From Paraphoma chrysanthemicola (lineage: Eukaryota; Ascomycota; Dothideomycetes; Pleosporales; Phaeosphaeriaceae), in contig JAGMWG010000006.1 of NCBI GenBank assembly GCA_020744225.1, positions 62,001 to 126,000 on the forward strand: 64,000 nucleotides of DNA. The letters run 5' to 3'. A program made the position numbers and the translations under genes. Under the pieces are notes generated by a model that was not told where the DNA came from, did no database searches, and saw only the letters and a program-made list of their open reading frames with translations. Below are positions 30,147 through 42,216 of this stretch, one piece after another; the stretch's first letter is position 1; each line of letters starts with the position of its first letter.

Positions 30147-31295
30147 ATGATGAAAAAGAAGACCACCTACACGCACGTCACGCCCATACCGTCCTTCATC
30201 CCGCGCCAACTGGCTGTGGACATGCTGCAGAGCCATGGCGAGATTATCGAGCTGAATCCACTTGTGACGGGCTTCGAAGCGATCAAAGCCCCGCGAAATG
30301 CGCCCGCAGACGAGTTCTACGCGAGCTGGTATGAGATATCGCAAAGGATCCAGTACATCCCAGGTATTGGCAAGCTAGGCAGCGGCGCGATCAAGTTCAA
30401 TGGGTGCTTCCACGACATGCCATGGGGGTTACAAACGCACACCTACGCGCCAGCAGGAGTCGACTTGCGCAACAAATGGCAGATATGTGGAAACCAGCCG
30501 GGCGAGCCACCAGAGCAAAGAGAACTTGGTATCGGCGCACCACCCGAGGGCCTCTACCTGCGCGAAGACATCGAAATCAAATGCAACGTGACCATGGTCA
30601 GCTTTGTCAAGAAGGAGATGCAAGCAGCGTCCAAGAAGATGGTCGAGCGCTTAGTCAAGAAGGCTGAACTCCTTGACGCCGGCGTGTTGCAGGGCATGAT
30701 GGAGAATGGCAAGCTCACGACCCACAATCCCGCCGATAAGCGCAGCGACAACCATCGATCGCCGCAGCCGTCGCCAACCCAGCCCTACCAAATGCCCATG
30801 TCGCCAACCCGCTCGCCTACCTTTCCGCAAAACCAGTACCGCAATAGCGGCCAGCACGTCCCGCCGCAACAACTTCTCGGCCAAAACAACATCGTCATGG
30901 AGCTCCCAGGTGATTACTACCATCCCCAGCAATCGCCCGGCATGTTGCATCCCATGGATCATCGCATGTCGCAAGCATCCGACAGCACCTCCCAGTCCCC
31001 GTATCAGCCCGATGCACGGTGGTCGACAGTTTCGCACAGCTCGACATCGTCCTATGCGCCATCCGAAGGCATGCGCAGCCCAGGGCTAGAGCAAAAGGCG
31101 TTTGCGGCGGAACTACCCACCATGGAAGAGACGAGGGAGGAGCATGAAGCGCGAAGAGAGAAGGAGAGTGATATGCCTGGAGGTGGGCAAAAGTACGTGT
31201 ATAACCCACAAGATTATGCACGGACACAAGCGCAATTTGCGCCCGCGCCGCCTTATGCGCCGAATAATGGGCATGGTGGGTACGGGCACCGGTAA
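30147..31295 (+). CDS. DUF7053-type fungal protein with disordered Pro/Gln-rich tail
   Basis: A single exon of 382 residues; the tandem ATG at 30147/30150 gives MMKKKTTYTH. Residues 5-190 form a compact alpha/beta domain: 'THVTPIPSFIPRQLAVDMLQ' at the start, 'IIELNPLVTGFE', 'YASWYEISQRIQYIPG', 'GAIKFNGCFHDMPWGLQTHT' and 'LRNKWQICGNQPGE', then an amphipathic helix 'SFVKKEMQAASKKMVERLVK'. This arrangement (a START/SRPBCC-like lipid- or ligand-binding sandwich with a long final helix) matches the fungal DUF7053 family. The last 180 residues are Ser, Pro and Gln-rich with SP/TP sites and are probably disordered and phosphorylated. Function unknown; the family assignment is from motif order, not a search. 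Confidence 0.75.
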   Translation: MMKKKTTYTHVTPIPSFIPRQLAVDMLQSHGEIIELNPLVTGFEAIKAPRNAPADEFYASWYEISQRIQYIPGIGKLGSGAIKFNGCFHDMPWGLQTHTYAPAGVDLRNKWQICGNQPGEPPEQRELGIGAPPEGLYLREDIEIKCNVTMVSFVKKEMQAASKKMVERLVKKAELLDAGVLQGMMENGKLTTHNPADKRSDNHRSPQPSPTQPYQMPMSPTRSPTFPQNQYRNSGQHVPPQQLLGQNNIVMELPGDYYHPQQSPGMLHPMDHRMSQASDSTSQSPYQPDARWSTVSHSSTSSYAPSEGMRSPGLEQKAFAAELPTMEETREEHEARREKESDMPGGGQKYVYNPQDYARTQAQFAPAPPYAPNNGHGGYGHR

Positions 31296-32203
31296 TCAGC
31301 CTACTTGTTGGACCTTAGTTCTCTAGGTTATTTTGGTGTTTTGGCGCTAGTATCGGACGACTGTAATGGATGTTGTTGACTTGGAAAATGTTAGATATCC
31401 CCAATTTAGTCGTAATGCATTTCAGTAATACCAATCTACCTCGACAAGATCGAAAGCGAGCGAAGGCCAAGTCGGTCCAAGTGGTGCACCTGGTGAATTT
31501 CCTGGCCATTTCAACTTTATAATGGTATGGGAGTTCCACCAGAAGGCAGTGGTATACATTTCGTTGGCATCCCTGCAAACACATGCGCCGAACCAGGCGA
31601 CCTTGCCTGTAACGAGCGGATTCACATGCAGAAGGATTACGTCTGGCATCGAAACATGGAAGCCAGAAATACGCGAAGATGTTGGTCCGCTTACATAACG
31701 AAATCCTCGGAGCGATCACGGACCAAATCTCACTCCTTCAAGCTGCCCTCCTTCTTAACCCCGACAATCCCCTCAGGCAGCTCCGAATATCATCGGACTC
31801 TTCTACTATTTGTCTTCTCCCTGTAAAGTTGGGATCCATTGTTGTTTGGCCATTACCGTGCGATACGGGCATGCCGCGTCCACACAACATGCATTCTTGC
31901 GAGGTACCCACCACGGTCGTCCTGAAGTGGTCACCAGTGCGTTGGGCCGTGGACTTTCGCGCGCTTCGTGTACACGCAAAGAGACGTTATCGGGGATGTA
32001 GTGTGGAGATAATTTGATAAACTATTGAGGAGCAGGGACTACGAATGCTGGTCAGCGGAAGGATAAGTAGAAGAGAATGTATAAATGTTCATCGACATCC
32101 TTCTTAAAGCTATCACATCTTCGCAAACAGAATTTGCATAAAATCCTCGTTGTATTTTCTCTACCGACACCAATCTTCAGTACCAATCCATCAATCTACC
32201 AAA
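31296..32203. other. intergenic, 908 bp
   Basis: The 3' flank of the DUF7053 gene and promoter of the aldo/keto reductase. CAAATCTAC-like and pyrimidine-rich sequence precedes the reductase start; no coding signal. Confidence 0.4.
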
Positions 32204-33606
32204 ATGGCACCTCGCAACCTCGCCGAGGCCTTCGCCAAATCTGCGTCTTCTGCAGATAACTCAACTAAACCTCCAATGACATACACTCGGTACGGCTTCC
32301 AAATGACAATTCAAGCGCCAGATTACATCTGACACACAACACAGCCTCGGCCGCTCAGGTCTCAAGATCTCCTCCGTCCTGCTCGGCGCCATGTCCTACG
32401 GCAATCCCACCACGGGCGAGCCCTGGACTTTACCTGCTGAGAAGGCTCTGCCGCTGCTACACTACGCGTACCAGCGCGGGATCAACACGTGGGATACGGC
32501 AGATGTGTATGGGCAGGGAACGAGCGAAGAGATAATTGGACAGGTAAGTCCCCCTTGTTGGACCCTACCAAATGGGCCGAAATGTGGGCGGGAATTAAGA
32601 TTGATAGGCTATTCGCGAATTCAGAATCCCCCGCGAACACCTCGTCCTCCTAACGAAATGCTATCTCGGCGTCGACGCGAAGATTACCGCGAGTGGAAAA
32701 ATCGACGCGCAGATGAGCATGACTAATGATGGGTATATGGTCAATCGCGTCGGTTTGAGCAGGAAACACATCTTCGACGCCGTGGACGCAAGTGTGAAGC
32801 GATTGGGCACGTATATTGATGTCCTGCAGATTCATCGTCTGGATCGTGACGTCGAGCCCGAGGAGATTATGCGGGCGTTGAATGATGTGGTGGAGAGTGG
32901 GAAGGTGAGGTATATTGGTGCTAGTTCGGTATGTTCCTTCTTTCCTTCTCCTTTTGTGTGTCTTTGCTCGCGATCCTGAGAATGGATGGAATGGAGCGGA
33001 TTGGACGGCAACTAACAGATGTATCAGATGGCAGCATGGGAATTCCAAATGCTCAACACCGTCGCCGAGAAACACGGATGGCATAAATTCATCAGTATGC
33101 AAAATTACCGTACGTTACTCACCTTATATACTCAACGAATCCTACAATTCGTATCTACACTAACTCGCGCAGATAACCTACTTTACCGCGAAGAAGAACG
33201 CGAAATGCACCCTTACTGCGCCCACGCAGGCATCGGCATCATCCCCTGGTCCCCTCTCGCCCAAGGCATACTCGCCCGTCCATGGTCCACCACTACCGCC
33301 ACCTCTTCGACCGACTCGTCCCTCCGCACTCAACATAACCAATACTTCAACCTTATCTTCAACCCCCAGGACAAGCCGATTGTCGACAAAGTCGAAGAAA
33401 TCTCACGCCGTGTGGGGAAAAGCATGGCTGTTGTTGCCGGCGCGTGGAGTTTGCGGAAAGGAGTGAATCCGATATTGGGATTAGGGAGTAGGGAGAGGAT
33501 TGATGAGGCGGTGGAGATGGTGCGGTATGCGGGGGAGATGGGGGATGAGGTTGTGAAGGAGTTAGATGCGGTTTATGTGCCCAAGGGAGTGGTGCCTGTG
33601 TATTAG
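32204..33606 (+). CDS. aldo/keto reductase
   Basis: Model join(32204..32289,32345..32543,32608..32928,33028..33109,33173..33606), 373 residues, with introns of 55, 64, 99 and 63 nt. The third intron could also end at 33018, adding three codons; 33027 is preferred because the ctaac branch site needs spacing. Motifs: 'YTRLGRSGLKIS' start, the catalytic Asp and Tyr in 'INTWDTADVYGQG', the Lys in 'HLVLLTKCYLG', the His in 'DVLQIHRLD' and the NADP(H) end loop 'PILGLGSRERIDEAV'. The pattern 'FISMQNYHNLLYREEEREM' is typical of the AKR9/AAD-like fungal branch (aryl-alcohol dehydrogenase-like and sterigmatocystin norA-type relatives). Reaction: NADPH-dependent reduction of an aldehyde or ketone, probably cytosolic. 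Stands alone with no evident pathway neighbours. Confidence 0.93.
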
Positions 33607-34543
33607 TGGGGATGGTAAGGGTGTTGAGTATGTGAGCGATAAGCGTTGCTCATGTTGGGGAATGTAACTCATGGTTCCAGTACTTGAGGTGCGATGATGG
33701 CAATACGGGATAAGCATGAATTGCATGTGGTGAGTGAGCTTCGATGCAGTCGTGCATAAGTTGATGCGAGTCAGGGAGAACATCCGCAGTTTAGTAGTCT
33801 TCAAAATACTTTCTACACTCTTCACCCTGCATATCCTGCATAATCATTGAGTCGAAGTTCCCTTTCTTTTATCCTTTCTTTTTTTTTCCCTTCAGATCTA
33901 ATCATGTTTTCTCTAACACCACGTCCCCCCTATCTGCACCCTCGTCACATATAACCAGTTGTTTTCCCGCTCAGCTCCATCCACACAACGCCACACCAAC
34001 GAATCCCGCTCAAACACGCGACGCGGCACTACAGCATTTCTAGGCATCCGCACACGTTCCTACACACCGCCCATCAGAGCGCGCAACGACGACTCAGTTC
34101 CTCGGTATCTGGCAATGCTCGCGTGCAAATCGCATCGCCTTGCATATACGTTTGGCGAGACTGGAGTCCAGCGCAGGCAGCGTTGTTGGCGAAAATGCGG
34201 GGAAAGCTGGATGCGAGGGCGAGGGTGGTGGAGTGCGGCCAATCAAAGGGAAGACGGGACCGGTGGCCAAGGTCTTGGGTGGGCTTGGATGGCGGGTACG
34301 AGGTGCTGGGTATGGGATTCGACGGCACGAGGGATAGAGTTGGTGGGAGGAGTTTTTTGTGCGTGGCAGGGTGTGATATGTATAAGAAGTCGAGTTGGCA
34401 AGGCGTGATCCAGGTTGTTGGGTTTCTGATCTGCATTCGGATTCCCAAGTCTTGTTTGCACTTTCCTCACCTAGGATCTTGCAAAACTTGGATCAGCCAT
34501 ATCATTCTAACTTCTCTGTTGTTCTTAATCAAAGAGAGCAAAC
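33607..34543. other. intergenic, 937 bp
   Basis: Between the aldo/keto reductase and the MFS permease. Overlapping open frames of 120-150 codons on both strands at 33959-34566 share no family signature and lack consistent composition, so I did not call a gene. Confidence 0.4.
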
Positions 34544-36339
34544 ATGTCTCACCACCACGATCTTGAACGCTTGTCCAAGGAAGCAGGTGGCATCGAAGTC
34601 GAGAAAGTCAGCACTTTGGATGTCGGCAATGTGCCCAAAGACACCACCGCAGCCTTGACAGATGAGGAGAAGAAGATTCTCAAGAGAGCTACGTGAGTAC
34701 CCAAGTGTTTCGCTCTTCGTACATATTACTGATATTACCCAGTTTGAAAACAGACTGGCGTCTCATCCCCATCCTCGGCGCATGTTATGCCATCAGCGGA
34801 ATTGATCGCATCAATGTAACTTTCCATTCCCTTATCATGCCAACATCTCATTTATGGCGTTCGTTTTTACCTAGACTAATGCCACGTTAGATCTCAGCCG
34901 CGCGCATCGCTGGCATGAACAGGGAATTGGGCTTCAATATTGGCGACCGGTACTCGATCGCGCTACTTGTCTTCTTCATCACATACTTCATCTTCGAGAT
35001 TCCGAGTAACGTGGTGCTGCGAAAAGTCGGAGCTGCGAATTGGCTTGCGTTTTTGTGCATGTCGTGGGGAATCGTTACGTTTGGGGCTGGATTTGCGAAG
35101 AAATGGACTGTAAGTTCTCCTACCATACTAGTCATATGAGGTGAGGTCAGATACTAACTGTGTGTTTTCCAAGGATATCGTAGTCTGCAGGCTCCTCCTT
35201 GGCCTATTCGAAGCCGGCTTCTTCCCCGGCTGTAAGCCCTCACTCTCTTACCCTCTTCATTTCATCTCGCCCACACACGACTAACTACGATATATACAGG
35301 CGTCTACCTAATCTCGTGCTGGTATACGCGCTTCGAAGTCCAAAAGCGCCTCGCCGCATTCTACTGCATCAACATCGTCGCTGTCGGCTTCGGCTCCATC
35401 CTGGCATACGGCTGCATGCAACTCTCCGGCCGCAACGGCTGGCTCGGCTGGCGATGGATCTTCATCATTAACGGGGCCATGACCATGTTTCTGGCCGTGC
35501 TCGGTCGCCTGCTCATCGTGGATTTCCCGGACAAAGTGTACAAGGCGCGGTACCCGTTCCTAAAGCCCGAAGAGGTGAAGAGCATCCAGGATAAATTGGA
35601 AAGGGATCGTCGTGACGCCGAGTTTGACGAGCTTACGGGCCCAAAGTTTGTGCAGGCGCTCAAGAAGTGGGAGTTGTGGGTTTTTGCTATGAAGTTCTTT
35701 GCGGTTACGACGATTGTGTATGCCCTGGCGTTCTTCATCCCGATTATCCTGCAGGGCATGGGCTATACGACACAGCGCGTATTCCTCTTATCCGCGCCCC
35801 CGGCCATTGCAGCTGTCCCATGGGTCATGTTGTGCTCGTGGGCTGCTGATCGGTACAAGATTCGCTCGCCGTTTGTGATTCTGCAGGCAGTGATTGGAAT
35901 CGTGGGTTTGATGATTGTAGCGTATTCGAAGAACAACAGTGCGAGGTATTTTGGCATATTCATGGGTCTGGCGGGCGCGAATGCGAATATTCCAACGTGT
36001 TTGGCGTGGCAGGCGAATAATATCCGAGGGCAGAGTTTGAGGATGTAAGTGTTTCACTTTACTTTTAGTTGAACTGAAGAACAGGAACTGACCTATCACA
36101 GGGTGGCATCGGGTCTTCAAGTTGGCTTCGGCGCCGTTGGAGGCATCTACGCTTCCACAGTCTTCATGGAGCGCGAAATCCCCACCTATCGCACCGGAAT
36201 CTGGGCCGTGACGGGCGCGCAGCTATATCTCATTGTCTCCTCGTGTGCCATGGTGTTCTACTACTGGCGCCAGAACAAGAAGGCCGATCGTGGCGAGATT
36301 GTCATCGAGGGTCTTGAAGGGTTCAGATACACGTACTAG
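34544..36339 (+). CDS. MFS permease, Dal5/allantoate-like (anion:cation symporter family)
   Basis: Model join(34544..34692,34743..34815,34891..35109,35174..35231,35300..36044,36102..36339), 493 residues and five introns of 50-75 nt, all in phase. The N-terminal tail is cytosolic ('EEKKILKRATLKTDWRLIP'), typical of the fungal ACS/Dal5 branch, where 'KxDxRLIPxL' leads into TM1. 'GIDRINISAARIAGMNREL' is the TM1-2 loop, 'LGLFEAGFFPGCVYLISCWY' follows the TM5 region and 'RWIFIINGAMTM' precedes TM6; the long loop contains 'KARYPFLKPEE'. About 12 TM helices. The family imports allantoate, nicotinate, pantothenate or other organic acids by proton symport at the plasma membrane. Substrate not resolvable. 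Start ATG (MSHHHDLER) has good context. Confidence 0.9.
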
Positions 36340-36975
36340 ACGTGTTTGAGTAGTATGTGTTGTGGACTGGCAGGGCTCGTTCTGGATGGTCATTTGTTCA
36401 ACCACGCTGCGCGAATGTAATAATCACAATCCACACAATCTTCAAATGCATCACTGCACTGTTCGTCCACTCAGATGTCCACTTAGGCCTGCCTCAACTG
36501 CGGAACTCTGCATGCGCTCGCCAGATGCTACAAATTGCCGATTATCACCGAAAAGCTCCATCACTTTGTTCCAAGACTCGTATGCATGCACCTGATCACG
36601 ACCATCCCAAAGCTTGTCTGCGCCGCACTTCTTGGCCGCGGGGAAGCGACGCTAGCAATGGACCTTGGCGTAGTATACTCGTATGCTGCAAGCCAGTATG
36701 AGTGTAGTCAGGATCTTTACATACGGACGTAAAGAAGCGGGCTGCTCAGCCTTGAGTTGTACAAACACTCTCGATGGTTACGTACATAGGAAGTCAAGGG
36801 TATTAGTTTTAGTATTCAAATATCATCGACGGCGCGAGTCTAAGTCTTACAGCGGAATGGAAGAGGAAGAGCGAGAACTGCAGCAAAGTATATTCTCGGC
36901 GTTGATACTAGCACGTCTCTAATTTAAGCTTAAGAAAACAACATACGGTGCTAATTCGAAAATATCGTAACCGTC
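36340..36975. other. convergent intergenic, 636 bp
   Basis: The 3' flanks of the MFS permease (plus) and the ankyrin protein (minus). No coding signal seen. Confidence 0.4.
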
Positions 36976-39231
36976 TTATCCATCCAGTCCCTTACCATCG
37001 ATGATCCCCAATTCAGCCAACTTCTCAACACCAATCTTATTCCCCTCCTCTACCGCCCTCTTCACAATCTCTTCACTCGGCCCTATCTGATCCCCCTTAC
37101 CGCAAAACTCATACACAATCTCAATAACCCGCACATACCTCCCCGCCACATCTCCATCCTTATCTACCCCTCGAACACCCAAAACCCAATCCCACACCAT
37201 CCACTCCGACATGCCATGCTTCCTAGCTACGTTCGAAGAAAGAAGAATACGTAAAGCATCGGGACGAAGTTTCTTAATCGCAATTTGTACCGCCTGTCCA
37301 ACCAACTCCCTACTCTTTCCTTTCCCTTTAGCATCATCCTCGTCTCCATCCTGAGCATCCAGCATCGCAACCAAGTCCACCAAAACAGCACTTGCACTCG
37401 CCCCACCATGTCCCGCCGCAAAACAAAGCACATTCACATACCCGCCCACACCACCGACTGTATCATCCGGCCGCGCACCGTGTTGTAAGAGTACTATTGC
37501 GCAGGAGAGCGCGTCGAGGATAATTGCTGCTACGAGTGGCGGGGCTGAGATTTCGATTTCTTTCGATGTGTTGGAGGTGGTTGTAAGGATGCGAAATGCA
37601 ACATCCTTCTGCACAAGCTCAGGTCTGTGTTGGATGATGAGATCAACAGCATCGGTGGCGTTGGCTAGAATTGCGCGTGCTAGCGGTGAACGGGGAGCTG
37701 AATCATCGACGCCCTTCTGCGGTGTCGTGACATCAAACCCGTGTCCCGCAAGTAAAGTCAAAATCCGTAGCGCAGCAACGGGGTGGTAGAGCCACGTATC
37801 CCTCGTCAACGCATTCGCCGGCCCTACATAGCTTTGAATCAACGTGCTCGGAATCTGTCCCTCCTCTTTCATTACTGTATCTTGGATTTCATATTTCTCC
37901 GGATCGTGTTGGAGTTTAAGCATGGCTTCCACAGCATCAGCCCAGCCTGCGCGCACAAATGCCGCGAGAACGGTGTAGTGGTACGTGGTTTGCATCATCC
38001 GGCTCCCATCGCCTTGGTACGGTGTATCGATGTATACGCGGCTGCATATTGCGGACGGGTCGAATTGGGGGAGGGACATGATATATTCCAGAAGCGGTGT
38101 GTCTTGCTTTTCGTCGCCCATGCGTGCTAAAGCGTCGAGGACGGATCGTTGGTGGATTTTGACGGGTTGGACGCGTCGGTATATCGTCCTTGTTGCGTCG
38201 GCATATTCTCGTGGCCAGTGCTCGACGAATGGGTTGGCATTGTGTTTGGAGACTAAATAGTGTGCTACTTCGGTGGAGCCGGAGTATGCGACGTCGAGGA
38301 GTTTGAGGTCTAGTGGAGGAATGGGGTCTTTCTTCAAACTGTCATTCGAGCCGAAGGTTGCACCATGGCGGAGGAGATAGTCGATGACATCGACGTGGCC
38401 GGCGGCTGTAGCTTTGTTCAAAGCGTCGTGTCTGCGATTCTTCAGCCGGTTGACAGAGCGAAAGTTGGGGTTTGCTCCGAGAGCCATGGTCGCTTCGACA
38501 AGTGGGAGATTGCCTTCCTGTGCCGCATCTTCGAGAACGCTAGCCAACGCATCCAGTGAGTATCCGCTTTCCGGGCGTGCAGGTATACTCGGTCGTCGGA
38601 TGGAGTAACTGATCAAAGAGGAAATCGACTCATTGGATCCTCGCCGTTTGAGCGTCTTCGACGATCGATCCACCTTTCCAAGTCGTCGTATGACTTCAGC
38701 ACGTGCCTCCTCTGGCGTCAACTGCGTTCTTTGGACGTCGGTGATCTGGCTCGAAAGTGCTCGGACATATGTCGGACGTGCCTGGGGCAGACTCGCTTTC
38801 CTAATATGTGAGAAAGATGGGACATGGGCGTGGCCTCTTCGCGTTTCGTTTTGGGGGAATTGATCGATCTGGATACCTTGAACCGCTCCTGATAGCGAGT
38901 TCAAATCGTCGTCATCTCCGTGTGCATCCAGGCCTTTTGAAGGACTCGTAGACCCAGGCTGTTGTGCTGGAGGTTGCACCCCGGCATATAGATCTGGCTG
39001 TCCATATTCTTCGGAAATGCTCTCAAACTTCAACCCATTCCCATTCCGCTCACCTTCCACTCCACGCACAGCCACCTCACTTATCCAATCTTCCTCGCTT
39101 TTTCCCTTACTCATCCCACCAATCCCCTCAACCCCATTCCTCTCACCCCCTCCCCCATCACCCACTCTTCCACGCCCACCCCCCATCAACCCACCCTCGT
39201 CCCTCCCCTGTCGAAACGGATTATTAGACAT
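36976..39231 (-). CDS. large ankyrin-repeat protein
   Basis: A single exon of 751 residues from ATG 39231. The first 240 residues are disordered (Gly-rich 'GGGRGRVGDGGGG', acidic 'GDDDDLN', Ser-rich 'RRGSNESISS'). From about residue 230, divergent ankyrin repeats appear: 'LEDAAQEGNLPLVEATMALG', 'ALNKATAAGHVDVIDYLLRH', 'YSGSTEVAHYLV', 'LAAFVRAGWADAVEAMLKLQ', 'ALRILTLLAGHGFDVTTP', 'ARAILANATDAVDLIIQHRP' and 'VAAIILDALSCAIVLLQHGA'. These mediate protein interactions; no catalytic domain is evident. The gene is long for a single exon but the frame is unbroken. A conserved Pezizomycotina ankyrin scaffold is the most I can say; partner unknown. Confidence 0.82.
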   Translation of the reverse strand: MSNNPFRQGRDEGGLMGGGRGRVGDGGGGERNGVEGIGGMSKGKSEEDWISEVAVRGVEGERNGNGLKFESISEEYGQPDLYAGVQPPAQQPGSTSPSKGLDAHGDDDDLNSLSGAVQGIQIDQFPQNETRRGHAHVPSFSHIRKASLPQARPTYVRALSSQITDVQRTQLTPEEARAEVIRRLGKVDRSSKTLKRRGSNESISSLISYSIRRPSIPARPESGYSLDALASVLEDAAQEGNLPLVEATMALGANPNFRSVNRLKNRRHDALNKATAAGHVDVIDYLLRHGATFGSNDSLKKDPIPPLDLKLLDVAYSGSTEVAHYLVSKHNANPFVEHWPREYADATRTIYRRVQPVKIHQRSVLDALARMGDEKQDTPLLEYIMSLPQFDPSAICSRVYIDTPYQGDGSRMMQTTYHYTVLAAFVRAGWADAVEAMLKLQHDPEKYEIQDTVMKEEGQIPSTLIQSYVGPANALTRDTWLYHPVAALRILTLLAGHGFDVTTPQKGVDDSAPRSPLARAILANATDAVDLIIQHRPELVQKDVAFRILTTTSNTSKEIEISAPPLVAAIILDALSCAIVLLQHGARPDDTVGGVGGYVNVLCFAAGHGGASASAVLVDLVAMLDAQDGDEDDAKGKGKSRELVGQAVQIAIKKLRPDALRILLSSNVARKHGMSEWMVWDWVLGVRGVDKDGDVAGRYVRVIEIVYEFCGKGDQIGPSEEIVKRAVEEGNKIGVEKLAELGIIDGKGLDG

Positions 39232-40052
39232 CTAAACCACCACGTTGAAAAGTACATACAACATGTACTCACGACGCCCTACACACTTCCACTGTCGGTA
39301 TAGATAGCATATTCCAGATTGAGGCTGAGCTTTCTTTGCCAATGTCCGGCATGACGCTGGGATGTGCGCGGTGGCTTTGAGCCAATCGTTGCGCCACGTG
39401 CGGATGCTGCGGGTGGCTTGAGGACTAGATTCGGCACTAGTGGGTGTACGTGGGGGGTGGGTGTTGTTCGGCGCTGGGATTGAAGAGTAATTTACTTTTC
39501 GAGAGCGCAGACGGTGTTGCAGCACCAGTAGTAAATGGGTACATGCCCTAGCCCTCGTAAACGGCAGAAAGATGCAACCACAACGGTGCTTACTGCATTT
39601 GGGCATCAGTCAATACCAGTTCTCAGGGATTCGTCTCAGGAGCAAAACAGTAACAGATACAATAAAAAGCGCGCTCTATGCAAGCAAAATCCGTCCAAAT
39701 CCGACGCTATACGACCGACTATCGACAACCCTTTCCAAAAGCAAGAACAGAAAAAAACGCCCGCTCATTTGCGATCAGTCTACACAGAACAAACAAGCCC
39801 GCGAGAATATGTTTCGCATCACCGTCTCCTTTCCTTTCCTTCCCAAGATGCAGACGAACAGACGACAACAACAGGGAAGTAGCGTGTGTTAGAAATGAGC
39901 GGAAAGAATGGGTATGTGTTTTTTGATGTCATTGGTCGTTACTGACATCAAAAGGTTCCGCGTCTCTCTTTCCCCGTTCCTCAGGTCTACAACCAACACC
40001 TCCATCAACGAGTGACAAAGCCCGGGGTGCTGCACCCCGGCTTTCGCAACGC
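39232..40052. other. intergenic, 821 bp
   Basis: Promoter side of the ankyrin protein and the 3' flank of the SRPK kinase. Short open frames only. Confidence 0.4.
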
Positions 40053-42216
40053 CTACCGCGTCTTCTTGATCTCTGTCGACCAGCCCTCGATGCCCTCGCC
40101 CTTGCTGCCTACGGGAATCCCAAGATCCTTGTTCTCCATGCCCTTTGTGTCCTTTAGGAATTCGTGTCCTGCCATGCCTCCTGCGTTTGCGCGATCCGCT
40201 GGCATTAGTTCTAGCATTGGTAGCAAAAATGTGCCAATCTTCTTGCTTTCTTCGCTTGAGAAGTGATACTTTTCGTGCAGCACGTCTGGTAGTGCCCAGT
40301 GTCGTAACCTGTGGATGTTGCGCAGCTCGCCTTTGCGGTTGAAAATCTCCTGCGACCATTTGCCCGACATGCATAGCTGCTTAGGGAATGTGCCAAGAAG
40401 CTCGATGATTTGCGCAATGTGATCGTCGTCCTTGCCGTACTTTGTGCCGGATTGGGGATCGAAGAGGTAGTCGCCAGTGATGAGTTCGAACGTCTGATAA
40501 AGTCAGCACGTGTTTGATCAGAATGTGAAACAACCTACCATTGCGGCCATACTCCAGACGTCAGTACTGGCGCCCCACTTGCTGCCCAGTATGACCTCTG
40601 GAGACCGGTACTGCCGGGTCTGGATGTCATTTGTAAAATGGTGTCCGACCCAGCATGCATTTCCAAGATCTGCAATCTTGACTGAAATCGTTTCGAAAGC
40701 GGCGTCGGCCGCCTGCTCTAGATCTGTCTTTGATGATGTGCTGCTGTTTTTGTCGAGGCTTATGCCGGATACTTCTTTGGTGAGGAGATCGCTGCGATTG
40801 TCAGTTAAGATCGACTCGAAGATGGTGGAAACTTACGCAGTCTTCTCGCGTTGCTTTTGCAAGTCGTCGTCGGTGCTGGCGGGCTTCAGGCCGAGGCGCT
40901 CTGCCATGGAGAGGGTGGATGATGTTGATGGTGTTGAAGTTGCTAGAGCACCACTCATTACAACACCGTCTGGAGAAACAGAATGACTCGGAACGGTCGT
41001 GGGGGACTCTTTACCTGTGTTTTCGTTGACTACTTTATTCAGGCTCTGCGGGCCACCCATGCCCGGGAAGTGCTGCAGATCTGCCTGGTTGAAGCTCGCA
41101 TTCAGCGGGCTCGGAAGCGGCTGGCTGCCGGTAATCAGGGTCCTCCGTCTCCGCCGGCCGTTGCGGTTGCTATCATCGCTATCTTTCTTCTTGGGGTCAT
41201 CCTTGACATATGTCTTCACGATCTGCTCGACGTCGCCAATCTCGATAAGCACGTTCTCGGGTTTCAGGTCGGTGTGGATGATGCCGCATTCGCGGTGGAG
41301 GTAATCGAGGCCCAGCAGGACCTGCTTTGTGATTTGCTTGACAAGCGGCATCGGGATGCCCCGGTGGTTCCATCTCTTGATCAGGCCCAGCAGGTTCTCG
41401 CCCAGTACTTCAAACACCATGCAGACGTGCACGCCGTTGGGGCCCTTGTGGTTGAACGAGTCGAGCAGGCTGACGACGTGCTTGCGGCCTGGGTGGTCCT
41501 TGTTCGCGTCGACGACCTTCTTCAGCAGCTTGATCTCGTCGAGGGCGGTCTCGGTGTAGTGCGCGGCTGAGCGCACGACTTTAAGAGCGACATGCTTGCC
41601 AGTAGTGTTGTCGCGCGACAGCCAGACGGTGGAGAAGTGACCCCACCCCAGCTTGCGCACAATGGTGTACTTGCCGTCCTTGTACTCCTCACCGACCTGG
41701 ACGGGGTGGTAGCCGCCTTTGCAGTAGTCTTCCGAGTCCTCCTCGTCGGCCGTGTTCTCGGCCTCGTCGACCGACGACGACGACGAGTCGGGCGAGTGGC
41801 TCAATTGGTTCCCGTACATTTTGTGCTGGGCGAGCGGCGAGGCGGTATTCTGCACACTGCGGGGTTGAGGTTAGCACACTGCGACGGAGGATCAAGCATA
41901 TCACGGGTTTTGAAGAAAATGTGTGTGTGTGCGCGCGCAGCAAGCAGAAGGGGGGATGAGTGGGGAGATGCGCGGTGTGGTGCTGTGCGGGCAGTGCTGG
42001 CGCTGGTGGGCGAGGGCGCTGCGGTGGGCAGACGTACTTGTAGTGAAAGGACCCCGTCGACGAGGGCGATGCGTTCTGGGCGGCCTGCTGCTCCGTCGTG
42101 ATTATCGGCTTCAGGTCCTGGCCCTTCCGTCTCTTCTTGCCGCCGTTGCCGTTCGCGGCCTGCGCGACCTGCTTCGCCTTGTTGATGGCGGCCTTCTTGA
42201 TGTCGGTGCCATTCAT
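40053..42216 (-). CDS. SR-protein kinase (SRPK/Sky1-like)
   Basis: Model complement(join(40053..40493,40539..40791,40837..41856,42038..42216)), 630 residues; introns 45, 45 and 181 nt. The kinase starts at 'YTIVRKLGWGHFSTVWL' (P-loop), with Lys in 'HVALKVVRSA', the catalytic loop 'GIIHTDLKPENV' and the Mg loop 'IADLGNAC' in a separate exon. The SRPK hallmarks are the WxGWGHFSTVWL variant of the P-loop, the split kinase (about 170 residues of Lys/Ser/Pro-rich spacer between the lobes: 'DPKKKDSDDSNRNGRRRRR' onward), and DLG in place of DFG. The C-lobe has 'QTRQYRSPEVILG' and 'WSMAAMTFELITGDYLFDP'. Function: phosphorylates RS-rich splicing and mRNA export proteins. An N-terminal Lys-rich exon may be a nuclear localisation region. 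The Arg/Ser-rich protein at 15.6-17.1 kb is a plausible substrate class (inference). Confidence 0.94.

Noticed and set aside
33959..34566. Overlapping ORFs on both strands upstream of the MFS permease
   Set aside because: Comparable length in several frames, no motif, and no promoter or splice logic.
41592..42101. 169-codon plus-strand ORF, and others opposite the SRPK gene
   Set aside because: Shadow frames of GC-rich coding sequence on the other strand; Val/Ala/Arg-biased with no domain.
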